Below, piece by piece: positions 19,065 through 26,573 of a stretch of DNA of 64,000 nt. The DNA comes from JBKQVT01 sp052139835 (GTDB taxonomy: Bacteria > Planctomycetota > Planctomycetia > Pirellulales > Thermoguttaceae): the NCBI GenBank assembly GCA_052139835.1, contig JBKQVT010000132.1, positions 1 through 64,000 on the forward strand. Reading direction: 5' to 3'. The position numbers and the translations under genes are program-made. Each line of letters starts with the position of its first letter. The stretch's first letter is position 1. The notes beneath the pieces were generated by a model that did not search any database, had not been told where the DNA came from, and saw only the letters and a program-made list of their open reading frames with translations.

Positions 19065-20249
19065 ATGAAAACAGTTTACTTCCTTCCCGCGCTAGCGGCC
19101 CTGCTTTTCGTCTCTGCGTCCGCCCCGGCCGCCGATCCCACGGCGATCACGGCCGACGGCCAGGCGCTTTCCGCTGCGCTGGTGGCGGTCGACGCCCAGT
19201 GGCAACTCACCTTCACGGGCGGCGGCAAGCAGCACACCATGCCGGCCGCCGAACTCGTCCGCTGGGGCGCGTTTGCCGAGCCCGCCCGCGGGCCCGTCCT
19301 CGTGCTGGCCGACGGCGGGCTGCTGCCGGCAGAGGTGGTCAAGATCGACAAGGAACGCCTCACCGCGGACTCCGATCTGCTGGGCACGCTGAAAATCCCC
19401 CTGGAATCGCTCTCCGGCATCCTCTTCCGCCTGCCGGCCGGGGCCGCGGCGCGCGACCGCCTCCTGGGCCGCATCCTTCGCCCCGGCCGCGGCGACAGCG
19501 ACCGCTTGCTGCTGGACAACGGCGACGAAGTGACCGGCCTGGTCGAGGGCCTGGACGGCGACACCCTGCGGCTCACGGCCGACGTGGGCCCGACCGACGT
19601 GGCCGTCCGCCGCATCCTGGCCGTCCTCTTTGCCCCGGTGGCGAAACAGCCGCCGCCGCGGCAGGATTTCCGTGCCTGGGTCGGACTCAGCGACGGCAGC
19701 CGGCTGCTGGCCGGCAAGCTGATCCTCTCCGGCGGCTCGCTGGAACTGACCACGGCCAGCGGGCAGACGTGGAAGGCGGCCGCCGGCGACCTGGTCGCGC
19801 TCCAGCCGCTGGGCGGCCGGGCCGTCTACCTCTCCGACCTCAAGCCGGCCGCCTATCACCACGTGCCCTATCTGAATCTCTCCTGGCCCTACCACACCGA
19901 TCGCAACGTGACCGACGGGCTGTTGCGCTGCGGCGGCCGGCTCTATTTGAAGGGGCTGGGCGTCCACAGCGCCGCGCGGCTCAGCTACACGCTCGACGGA
20001 TCGTATCGCCGTTTTGAAGCGGAGGTGGGCGTTGACGATTCGACCGGCGGCCGCGGCAGCGTGGAATTCCGCATCCTGGTGGATGGCCGCGAGCGTTGGG
20101 CCAGCGGCCCGATCCGCGGCGGCGCCCCGCCCGTGCCCGTGTCGATCGACCTGGCCGGGGCCAAGCGACTGGAGTTGCTGGTCGATTTCGGCGAGGGTGC
20201 CGACGTGTTGGGCCACGCCGATTGGCTGGACGCGAGGCTCTTGAAGTAA
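19065..20249 (+). CDS. Secreted NPCBM-domain protein
   Basis: A 394-residue protein with a signal peptide (MKTVYFLPALAALLFVSASAPAA). The middle is a repetitive beta-rich region with two segments of the LLLDNGDEVTGLVEGLDGDTL type. The last 140 residues form an NPCBM (novel putative carbohydrate-binding) module, recognised from LYLKGLGVHSAARLSYTLDG, FEAEVGVDDSTGGRGSVEF and the C-terminal DFGEGADVLGHADWLDARL. Likely periplasmic or surface-exposed and sugar-binding. It is on the same strand as the MoxR cluster but separated by a repeat-filled gap. The stop codon directly abuts a composite repeat. Confidence 0.85.
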   Translation: MKTVYFLPALAALLFVSASAPAADPTAITADGQALSAALVAVDAQWQLTFTGGGKQHTMPAAELVRWGAFAEPARGPVLVLADGGLLPAEVVKIDKERLTADSDLLGTLKIPLESLSGILFRLPAGAAARDRLLGRILRPGRGDSDRLLLDNGDEVTGLVEGLDGDTLRLTADVGPTDVAVRRILAVLFAPVAKQPPPRQDFRAWVGLSDGSRLLAGKLILSGGSLELTTASGQTWKAAAGDLVALQPLGGRAVYLSDLKPAAYHHVPYLNLSWPYHTDRNVTDGLLRCGGRLYLKGLGVHSAARLSYTLDGSYRRFEAEVGVDDSTGGRGSVEFRILVDGRERWASGPIRGGAPPVPVSIDLAGAKRLELLVDFGEGADVLGHADWLDARLLK

Positions 20250-20413
20250 GGGGGAGGGCGGAGGGCGGAAGGGGGAAGGATACAAAAGGATAAAGGATGA
20301 AGGATGAAGTTTGACCCCCACGCCCGCCGGCTGCGTCCGGCGGGAATAGCGCCAGAGAAAACGTTGGCTGCCGCGTCAGTTCCCGCCGGACGCAGCCGGC
20401 GGGCGTGGGGACG
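20250..20413. repeat. Composite intergenic repeat with inverted GC hairpins
   Basis: Directly after the stop codon come GGGGGAGGGCGGAGGGCGG, then GGATAAAGGATGAAGGATGA, then a GC hairpin CCCGCCGG-CTGCGT-CCGGCGGG. An inverted copy of the hairpin with loop ACGCAG follows 40 bp later (20380-20413). The two units pair to give a doublet of about 30 bp per arm. The same composite order recurs at 30476 and 39465, and inverted at 23944. Confidence 0.85.
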
Positions 20414-20450
20414 CGGGGGCCAGGCGGATTTGTCGTGAAAGGAAATCGCC

Positions 20451-21464
20451 GTGTGTCAATACCGGCTTTCGACGCTACTGCTGGCCTTCGTGGTGGTCTC
20501 GTCTTCGCTGGCCCTGTTCGGCGCGGCGGGCGGGATCATCGTCGCGGCTTACCTTCTGGCTGGGGCCGTTTACATTCGCGCCGCCAAATCGAGACTGCGT
20601 GCTCTCTATTATGTTCTCTTCTTCGTGCCCTGCGCGGTCTGCTTGCTGGGCTTCTTTGTGGCGGTCCCCATACTTGCCCGAAAATCGCCGGGAAGGCGCA
20701 CCGAGTGCATGAATAACCTCAAACAGATCGGCTTGGCACTGGCGGAGTACGAGGCTGCTAACGGACGCCTTCCCCCCGCAGCCGTTTTCGACAAGCAGGG
20801 CAAGGCCATGCACAGTTGGCGAACGCTCATCTTGCCATACCTGGAGCGACCCGACTTGTACCAGGCATACAATTTTCGCGAGCCTTGGGATGGCACGAAC
20901 AACAGCACGTTGGGCGCCGAGCCCCTGCTCGTCTTCCGTTGTCCGTCCGATACGTCGATCGGCAATCGCCCGATGACGAGCTACCTGGCCGTCACCGGCA
21001 CCGGAACGGTATGGGACGACCAGCACGCCACGCCGACACCGCCGCGGGTGATGGTCGTCGAAGTGGTCGATTCCAAGATCAACTGGATGGAGCCGGGCGA
21101 CATCACACTGGAGGAGGCCTGCCGCGGCGTCGGCAACGGTTCGGGGTCGGGAATCTCCAGTGGTCATACGCAGGTTGTAAACGTCCTGCGCTCGGATGGG
21201 CAAGTTTGGTGCCTCCCGGACGGGCTGCCCCCGGTGACGCTCCGCGGTCTGTTCGCCGGCGACGAGAAGGCATGGAAGGCTTGCGAAGGATTCACGCCGA
21301 TCCCCCCTCCGCAAAAAAGCGAGTGGGCGAACTACGCGGCGCTGGCGGTGTTTATTCTCTCCTATGCGGCGCTGCTGTTTCACACGCGGAGGAAGCGTCT
21401 GCTGCAAGCGGAGCCGGCTCCCCCGTGCCCGCCGGCTGCGCCCGGCGAACGCGGAGATGCATGA
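20451..21464 (+). CDS. DUF1559-type prepilin-like protein with membrane helices
   Basis: A 337-residue protein starting at GTG (20451) with a good GAAAGGA just upstream. The N-terminus has two membrane segments (residues about 9-32 and 47-68). Then comes the DUF1559-like core MNNLKQIGLALAEYEAANGRLPPAA, followed by HSWRTLILPYLE and the FRCPSD segment that planctomycete DUF1559 proteins share. A last helix ends the chain. Unlike classic members it lacks the N-terminal type IV prepilin cleavage site, so it is likely an integral-membrane variant. Function unknown. Confidence 0.8.
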   Translation: MCQYRLSTLLLAFVVVSSSLALFGAAGGIIVAAYLLAGAVYIRAAKSRLRALYYVLFFVPCAVCLLGFFVAVPILARKSPGRRTECMNNLKQIGLALAEYEAANGRLPPAAVFDKQGKAMHSWRTLILPYLERPDLYQAYNFREPWDGTNNSTLGAEPLLVFRCPSDTSIGNRPMTSYLAVTGTGTVWDDQHATPTPPRVMVVEVVDSKINWMEPGDITLEEACRGVGNGSGSGISSGHTQVVNVLRSDGQVWCLPDGLPPVTLRGLFAGDEKAWKACEGFTPIPPPQKSEWANYAALAVFILSYAALLFHTRRKRLLQAEPAPPCPPAAPGERGDA

Positions 21465-21494
21465 AGACGTAGGATCGGGGAATCAATAAGTGTC

Positions 21495-21538
21495 GCCTTT
21501 CGCTCCGCGAAAGTTGCGGCTTTCGCGGAGCGAAAGGC
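21495..21538. repeat. Perfect inverted repeat made of two palindromic units
   Basis: Nineteen-bp perfect arms GCCTTTCGCTCCGCGAAAG and its complement are separated by TTGCGG. Each arm is itself a hairpin (CTTTCGC-TCC-GCGAAAG and CTTTCGC-GGA-GCGAAAG) with complementary loops. It lies between the convergent DUF1559-type gene and apgM. It could serve as a bidirectional terminator, although no strong T-run follows. Confidence 0.8.
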
Positions 21539-21602
21539 AACAAAGATGAAAACAATCAGCGAAGATTAGCGAAAATCAGTGTTCCCCTTTTGTTGCGGGA
21601 TC

Positions 21603-22808
21603 TTACGCCCCGAACTTGCCCAGCCGCTCGGCGTGCGCCAGGGCCAGCGGCATCAGGCAAATCGCCGGGAATTGACCCAAGCCGCCGCGTAGGGCCTCCT
21701 TCTCGCCGAACGAGCGGCAGCCGTCCGGACGACACGTGTCGGCCACCAAGAGCACGGGCACGGGGTGCCAACTGTGGCCCTTCATCGCCGCCGGCGTACT
21801 GTGGTCGCCGGTGACGACCAGCACCGTGGGCTTCAAGGCCATGATCCGCGGCACGACGGCGTCGAACTGCTCGATCATCTTCACCTTCTCGGCGAAGTTG
21901 CCGTCCTCGCCGCGGCTGTCGGTGTACTTGAAGTGGACGAAGAAGAAATCGTAATCCCGCCACGCCTGCTCCAGCACGTCGATCTCCTCGGCCAGAGTGC
22001 CCGGCCGGCCGACGATTTCCATGCCGACCAGTTGGGCCAGGCCCTTGTACATCGGATAGACGGCGATGGCGGCGGCCTTCAGGCCGTAGACCTCCTCGTA
22101 GCCGCGGAGGTGCGGGGCGGCGGAGAAGCCGCGCAGCGTCAGCCCGTTGGCCTTGGGCTGGCCGGCCAAAAGGCCGCGAGCGGCGACGACGAACTGCTTG
22201 GCCACCTCGGCGGTCCATTGGCTCTCGGGGTCGTGGGCCACGGGGTCCAGCGGCGGCACGCCGGTTCGCTGCGGATCGGTGTCGGCCACGTTGCCGCCGA
22301 GCCCTTCGCCGCGGAAGATGACCACGAAGCGATGCTCCTTGACCGGCTCGACGAAGACCTCGACGCGGGGGATCTTCACCGCGCGGAGCTTGATGGCCAG
22401 CGGCGCGCTTTCTTCGCTGGCGATGCGGCCGGCGCGGCGGTCGGTGATGTTGCCGGCGGCATCGAGGGCGCAGAAGTTGCAGCGGACGGCGACGTCGTGG
22501 GGGCCGAGCTTGAAGCCCACGCCGGTGGCCTCCAGGGCGCCGCGGCCGATGAGACACTTCACCGGATCGTAGCCGAAGAGGCCCAGGTGTCCCGGTCCGC
22601 TCCCCGGCGTGATGCCCGGTGCGATCATGGTCATGCCGCCGGAGACGCCGCGGCGGGCCAGGGCGTCGAGGTTGGGGGTCTTGGCGGCCTCCAGTTCGGT
22701 CGGTCCGCCGGGCTCGATGGGCAGGCCGCCCAGGCCGTCGGCCACCAGCATGACGATCTTCGCCTCGTTCTTGACCACCAAACCGCGCACCAGTTCCTGG
22801 ATATCCAT
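21603..22808 (-). CDS. apgM: 2,3-bisphosphoglycerate-independent phosphoglycerate mutase, archaeal type
   Basis: A 401-residue alkaline-phosphatase-superfamily enzyme that interconverts 3- and 2-phosphoglycerate in glycolysis. Metal-site motifs are VADGLGGLP near the N-terminus and VTGDHSTPAAMKGHSWHPVP near the C-terminus. PGSGPGHLGLFGYDP is typical of the archaeal/ApgM branch, which is also common in planctomycetes. The ATG at 22808 is chosen because homology starts with MDIQELV; the in-frame extension upstream is repeat DNA. Cytoplasmic. Last gene of a minus-strand run. Confidence 0.93.
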   Translation of the reverse strand: MDIQELVRGLVVKNEAKIVMLVADGLGGLPIEPGGPTELEAAKTPNLDALARRGVSGGMTMIAPGITPGSGPGHLGLFGYDPVKCLIGRGALEATGVGFKLGPHDVAVRCNFCALDAAGNITDRRAGRIASEESAPLAIKLRAVKIPRVEVFVEPVKEHRFVVIFRGEGLGGNVADTDPQRTGVPPLDPVAHDPESQWTAEVAKQFVVAARGLLAGQPKANGLTLRGFSAAPHLRGYEEVYGLKAAAIAVYPMYKGLAQLVGMEIVGRPGTLAEEIDVLEQAWRDYDFFFVHFKYTDSRGEDGNFAEKVKMIEQFDAVVPRIMALKPTVLVVTGDHSTPAAMKGHSWHPVPVLLVADTCRPDGCRSFGEKEALRGGLGQFPAICLMPLALAHAERLGKFGA

Positions 22809-22901
22809 CGTCGGGTTCCTGCTTTCTTCTTTTTCTGAGGGACGCTTTTCCTCAATTGAACGCAAAAAGCGGCCGGAGCACAAGGGGAGCGACGGAAGGC
22901 T

Positions 22902-22996
22902 GCGAAACCGCAAGCGTGCGGCCGCGCAACTTTCATCCTTCATCCTTTATCCTTCATCCTTTTTTCCCCTTCCCCCTTCCCCCTCCGCCCTCCGCC
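22902..22996. repeat. Repeat cluster: 15-mer, CTTCATCC array and CT-rich tract
   Basis: GCGAAACCGCAAGCG (22902-22916) is followed by TTCATCCTTCATCCTTTATCC words and a CCCTCCGCCCTCCGCC tract. On the minus strand the tract abuts the TAA stop of the ABC ATPase gene, as the same tract does after the stop at 20249. Confidence 0.75.
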
Positions 22997-23923
22997 TTAC
23001 GAGGTGATCCCCTTGGTCAGCGCCATGAACGCCGTCTCCAAGTTGATCTCGTCCTCCTTGAAGAGGGTCAACTTCTGGCCGGCGCGGACGAGTTCGGCAG
23101 GCAAGTCGCTGTAGTCCTCCACTCCCCTGGCCAGCGTGACGAGGATGTGGCCGTCGCGGATCTCGACGCCCTCGACCAGGCTGTTTTTCTCCAGCAGCCG
23201 GGCGGCCGGCTGCGGATCGCCCAGCACGCCGACGTGCAAGAGCGTCCGCTGGCGGACCTGCTTCATCACATCGGCCACCTCGGCGTTGACGATCATGACG
23301 CCGTGCTCGATCATGCCGACCTTGTTGCAGATGTCAGCCAGCTCGGGGAGGATGTGGCTGGAGACCATGATCGTTTTGCCCAGCTTGCGGAGTTCCTTCA
23401 GCAGGCCGCGGATCTCGATCCGCGCGCGGGGGTCCAGCCCGCTGGCCGGCTCGTCCAGCAGGAGCACCTTGGGATCGTGCAGCAGGACGCGGGCCAGGCC
23501 GAGCCGCTGGGTCATGCCGCGGGAGAGGCTCGTGACCAGGGCGTCGCGCTTGTAGCCCAGCCCGACCAGGTCCAGCATCTCGTTGCACACCTTCCGCCGC
23601 GCCGGGCCCTTGATGCGATAGGCGGCGGCGAAAAACTCCAGGTACTCCATCACCTTCATGTCGTCGTAGACGCCGAAGAAGTCGGGCATGTAGCCGATGA
23701 GGCGGCGGATCTCCTTGGGATGGGTGTAGATCGAGTAGCCGCAGACTTCGGCCTCGCCCCAGCTCGGCTGCAAGAGCGTCGCCAGCATCCGCATGGTCGT
23801 GGTCTTTCCCGACCCGTTGGGACCGATGTAGCCGAACAGGTCCCCCGCGCTGAGCTCGAGCGTGAGGTTGCTCACGGCGTGCAGGTCGCCGTAGGTCTTG
23901 GTGAGGTCTTGGGTCTTAATCAT
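22997..23923 (-). CDS. ABC transporter ATP-binding protein
   Basis: A 308-residue ABC ATPase of the CcmA/NatA type. Walker A is GPNGSGKT (34-41), the signature is LSRGMTQRLGLARV, Walker B is VLLLDEPASGLD, and the switch histidine is in SSHILPE. The C-terminal extension of about 80 residues is usual for ABC-2 exporters. No ABC-2 permease lies next to it. Its upstream neighbour is a large membrane-anchored protein, so the permease must be elsewhere or the ATPase has another partner. The stop codon abuts repeat DNA. Confidence 0.92.
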   Translation of the reverse strand: MIKTQDLTKTYGDLHAVSNLTLELSAGDLFGYIGPNGSGKTTTMRMLATLLQPSWGEAEVCGYSIYTHPKEIRRLIGYMPDFFGVYDDMKVMEYLEFFAAAYRIKGPARRKVCNEMLDLVGLGYKRDALVTSLSRGMTQRLGLARVLLHDPKVLLLDEPASGLDPRARIEIRGLLKELRKLGKTIMVSSHILPELADICNKVGMIEHGVMIVNAEVADVMKQVRQRTLLHVGVLGDPQPAARLLEKNSLVEGVEIRDGHILVTLARGVEDYSDLPAELVRAGQKLTLFKEDEINLETAFMALTKGITS

Positions 23924-23943
23924 GCTCTTCCGCCCTTTCCGGA

Positions 23944-24036
23944 TTCCCGCCGGACGCAGCCGGTGGGCTTGGGGGCCACCTTCCCCCTTCCGCCCTCCGC
24001 CCTCCGCCTTTATCCCTCATCCTTTATCCTTCATCC
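23944..24036. repeat. Composite repeat, inverted orientation
   Basis: A GC hairpin unit (CCCGCCGGACGCAGCCGGTGGG), a CTTCCGCCCTCCGCCCTCC tract, and TTTATCC/CTTCATCC words follow one another, the reverse order of the elements at 20250, 30476 and 39465. The last part overlaps the 3' end of the upstream coding region and supplies its final codons. Confidence 0.8.
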
Positions 24037-26255
24037 TTAGCTTTCACCGGCAGCACGAAGCGGTACACGACGGCGTGGCGGTCGCCGGGGGCCTGGCCGA
24101 TCGCGCGGCCGCCGTTGCGCCAGGCGGCGCCGCTGCGGGCATCGCGCAGGGCCTCGGGGGCCTCGGCCACCAGGACCGCGCGGCCGGTCTTCAGCAGGCC
24201 GCTGAAATCGACGAACCGCTGGTAATCGTCGCTCAAGCCGGTGTAGCTCCGCCCGCCGGCCGCCTCGTAGAACATCATCATCCGCAGCACGTACAGCGCG
24301 TCCGTGCTGGTCCGGTCGTAAATCGCCTCGGTCTCGTGGTAGCCGGTCTTTTCCTCGCCGCCGTCGCCGCTTTTCAGCACGAGTTTCCGGCCGGTCCAGC
24401 GCGTCCGCAAGTCGCTCTGCGGGGTCATCGTCGTCAACGTGATCGGTTGCCCCGGCGCGAGCGTCGGCAATTCATAGGCCCAGCGGCCATAGAGCAAGAT
24501 GCAGTTCGACAGCGGAAAGGCGAGGTTGTTGGTGACGGCGCCCAGAAGCTGCTCGTCCTCGGTCAGGTCGGCTTGCACCGCGTTGGGCGGCGCCTGGGCA
24601 ATCCAGCGGGCCGTGAAACTGCGGGAAGACCAGACGCGGATCGGCACGCCCTCCATCGCGTCCAGGTCCGGTGAAAACTCGTAGCGGCTGTCCCAGCCGA
24701 CCGTGTCGGTCGTCTGCGGGTCCATGCCGCCCAGTCCCTTGCCGGGCAGCCCCAACCAGGCCACGGGGATCGCCGCCCGCGAACCGGGCCGGCCCGAGAG
24801 CAGCCAAGGCTGCGCGGAAAGATCGAACGATTGCGTGCTCGGACTGAAGACGCTCATCCAACTCGTGCCGCGAATCTGTCCGGAGACCGCGTCCACGTCG
24901 ACCAGGTCGACCTGGTTCACCCGGAGGCGGTCGCCCTTGAGCCCATGGGCCAGCAGCCAGGCGGCCCCGCTGAGCACCAGCACCACCGCCGGGAAGGTGA
25001 GCCAGGTCCAGCGCATGCGGCCGACGACCTTGCGGAGGAAGAAGTAATCGGCGGGGCCGATTAGGAGGATGTAGCCGATCAGCACCGCCGCCACGACCCA
25101 GAAGGGGACCAGGTGGACGCCGTCGTATTGATCGAGCGCGCTGCGGAGTTGGCCCGCCATGTCGCTGTAGCCGAGGGTCACGCCCGTGCCGCGATCCTCC
25201 GCCGGCGGCAGACGATCGGTGGGCAGGTCGAGCAAGCGGGCAGCCAGCGGCGCGGCGTCGCTCCAGCGGCTCAACGGCGGCTGGTCGAGGTCGGCGGCCA
25301 GAAACACGACCTGGCCGAGGCCGCGGGCAGTGCGGATCAGCAGCGGCAGATCGAGTTCCCGGACCTCGACCACTCCCTCGGCGTCACCCAGCCGGGGCAC
25401 CGCCAGCGCGGTGTCGCTGGCGGCCGGCAGGATCGCGTTGGTGCTGCCGGCGTAGGTCTCCAGTCCCCCGGTCTGCCGCAGCGCCACCATCTTTTGCAAG
25501 CGGCCGGGGGCGAAACGCGCCAGGGCCGAGTCTTTCGCCAGCACAACGGCCGCCTCCGCCCCCACGCAGAGCACCAGGCGTCCGCCCATCCGCACCCATT
25601 GGTCGAGGGCCTCGATCCGCGCACGTTCACGGCCCAGCCCGCGCCAAAGGGCCGGCTTGCTGGTGCAAAGCACCAGGGCATCGACGCCTTCGTAGCCGTA
25701 CCACTGCTCGGGCAGGTGTTCCAGGTCGTCCAGCCGGGCAACGGCCGGCTGCCGCTGCGGGTCCAAGCCGCCGAGCGCGGCCGCGTCTTCCACGGTCCTG
25801 GCGACGTCGCCCAGGCAGACGATCAAGGGGCGCGACTCCAGCGCGCAGGGGAAATGGTCCAGGCCGGCGTCGGCCGAGGCCGTGAAGGTCTTCGCCGCCG
25901 CCACCCGCGCGCCCACTTGAAACTCGGCCGCGAGCCAGCCGCGGACGCGGCCGAAGCGGACGTTCATGGCGACGGTGGTTTGCCCGCCCGGCGCCAGCGC
26001 GACCGGCGCGTCCGGCGGCGTGCTCACGCGGCTGGCCACGCCGTCGCCGTCGGGCACGGTCAGGCTGAGTTGGCCGCGGCAGGCCTCGCTGCCGCCGCGG
26101 AGGGTCACCTCCACCGGCGTCCACAGGCCGGCCTTGTAGCAGCCGGCAAAGCCCACCCGCACGCCGACGATCTCCGGCGGCCGCGCTGGCTCCGCGGCAG
26201 CCGTGGCCGCCCAGAGAAACAGAATCGCCAACGCTCCGGCACGCCAACGGTTCAT
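24024..26255 (-). CDS. Large membrane-anchored secreted protein of unknown function
   Basis: A 743-residue protein with a clear signal peptide (MNRWRAGALAILFLWAATAAA). The N-terminal half is beta-rich and includes a Rossmann-like or GATase-like segment (GVDALVLCTSKPALW, MGGRLVLCVGAEAAV). Two membrane helices follow around residues 440-490 (VVAAVLIGYILLIGPADYFF and FPAVVLVLSGAAWLLAHG), and then a second beta-rich domain. Its start overlaps the MazG-like stop (ATGA), and the ABC ATPase follows, so it may work with that transporter. The last codons (ending AKDEG) and the stop derive from a GGATGAAGGATAAAGG repeat. Confidence 0.7.
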   Translation of the reverse strand: MNRWRAGALAILFLWAATAAAEPARPPEIVGVRVGFAGCYKAGLWTPVEVTLRGGSEACRGQLSLTVPDGDGVASRVSTPPDAPVALAPGGQTTVAMNVRFGRVRGWLAAEFQVGARVAAAKTFTASADAGLDHFPCALESRPLIVCLGDVARTVEDAAALGGLDPQRQPAVARLDDLEHLPEQWYGYEGVDALVLCTSKPALWRGLGRERARIEALDQWVRMGGRLVLCVGAEAAVVLAKDSALARFAPGRLQKMVALRQTGGLETYAGSTNAILPAASDTALAVPRLGDAEGVVEVRELDLPLLIRTARGLGQVVFLAADLDQPPLSRWSDAAPLAARLLDLPTDRLPPAEDRGTGVTLGYSDMAGQLRSALDQYDGVHLVPFWVVAAVLIGYILLIGPADYFFLRKVVGRMRWTWLTFPAVVLVLSGAAWLLAHGLKGDRLRVNQVDLVDVDAVSGQIRGTSWMSVFSPSTQSFDLSAQPWLLSGRPGSRAAIPVAWLGLPGKGLGGMDPQTTDTVGWDSRYEFSPDLDAMEGVPIRVWSSRSFTARWIAQAPPNAVQADLTEDEQLLGAVTNNLAFPLSNCILLYGRWAYELPTLAPGQPITLTTMTPQSDLRTRWTGRKLVLKSGDGGEEKTGYHETEAIYDRTSTDALYVLRMMMFYEAAGGRSYTGLSDDYQRFVDFSGLLKTGRAVLVAEAPEALRDARSGAAWRNGGRAIGQAPGDRHAVVYRFVLPVKAKDEG

Positions 26256-26563
26256 GGCTTCCCCGCATCCGGACAAGTGCATACCAGCCGGCCGCAGCCC
26301 GGACAGCCAGAACCGTATTTCTCCGTGATCGCCGCGGTCAAGTCGATGCCCGCCACGTTGGCAATCGTCGCCAGCCAGGCCAGCACGTCGGCAAACTCGC
26401 CGCTGCGCTCCTCGTGCGTGCCGTTGCGCAGGGCCGTGGCCAACTCGCCGATCTCCTCCATCAGCCACATGAAGGTGCCGTCGATGCCGCGGGCGAGGTC
26501 CTTTTCCAGGTACATCTTGCGGATCAATTCTTGGAACTCGGCCAAGGTCACGTCGCGCGGCAT
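26252..26563 (-). CDS. MazG-like nucleotide pyrophosphohydrolase
   Basis: A 103-residue all-alpha NTP pyrophosphatase. The MazG pattern MEEIGELATALR followed by EFADVLAWLATIANVAGIDL gives the ExxE...ExxD metal-binding residues. Such enzymes hydrolyse non-canonical or excess NTPs. An unusual feature is a short C-terminal cysteine cluster (GCPGCGRLVCTCPD) that could bind zinc. It lies 10 bp after the TPR gene and overlaps the next gene by 4 bp, so it is in an operon. Cytoplasmic. Confidence 0.85.
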   Translation of the reverse strand: MPRDVTLAEFQELIRKMYLEKDLARGIDGTFMWLMEEIGELATALRNGTHEERSGEFADVLAWLATIANVAGIDLTAAITEKYGSGCPGCGRLVCTCPDAGKP

Positions 26564-26573
26564 CGCAGGTTCC

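Noticed and set aside
24024..26468. Upstream start at 26468 for the 743-residue membrane protein
   Set aside because: The extra 71 codons overlap the MazG-like gene in another frame, and the signal peptide starts at 26255.
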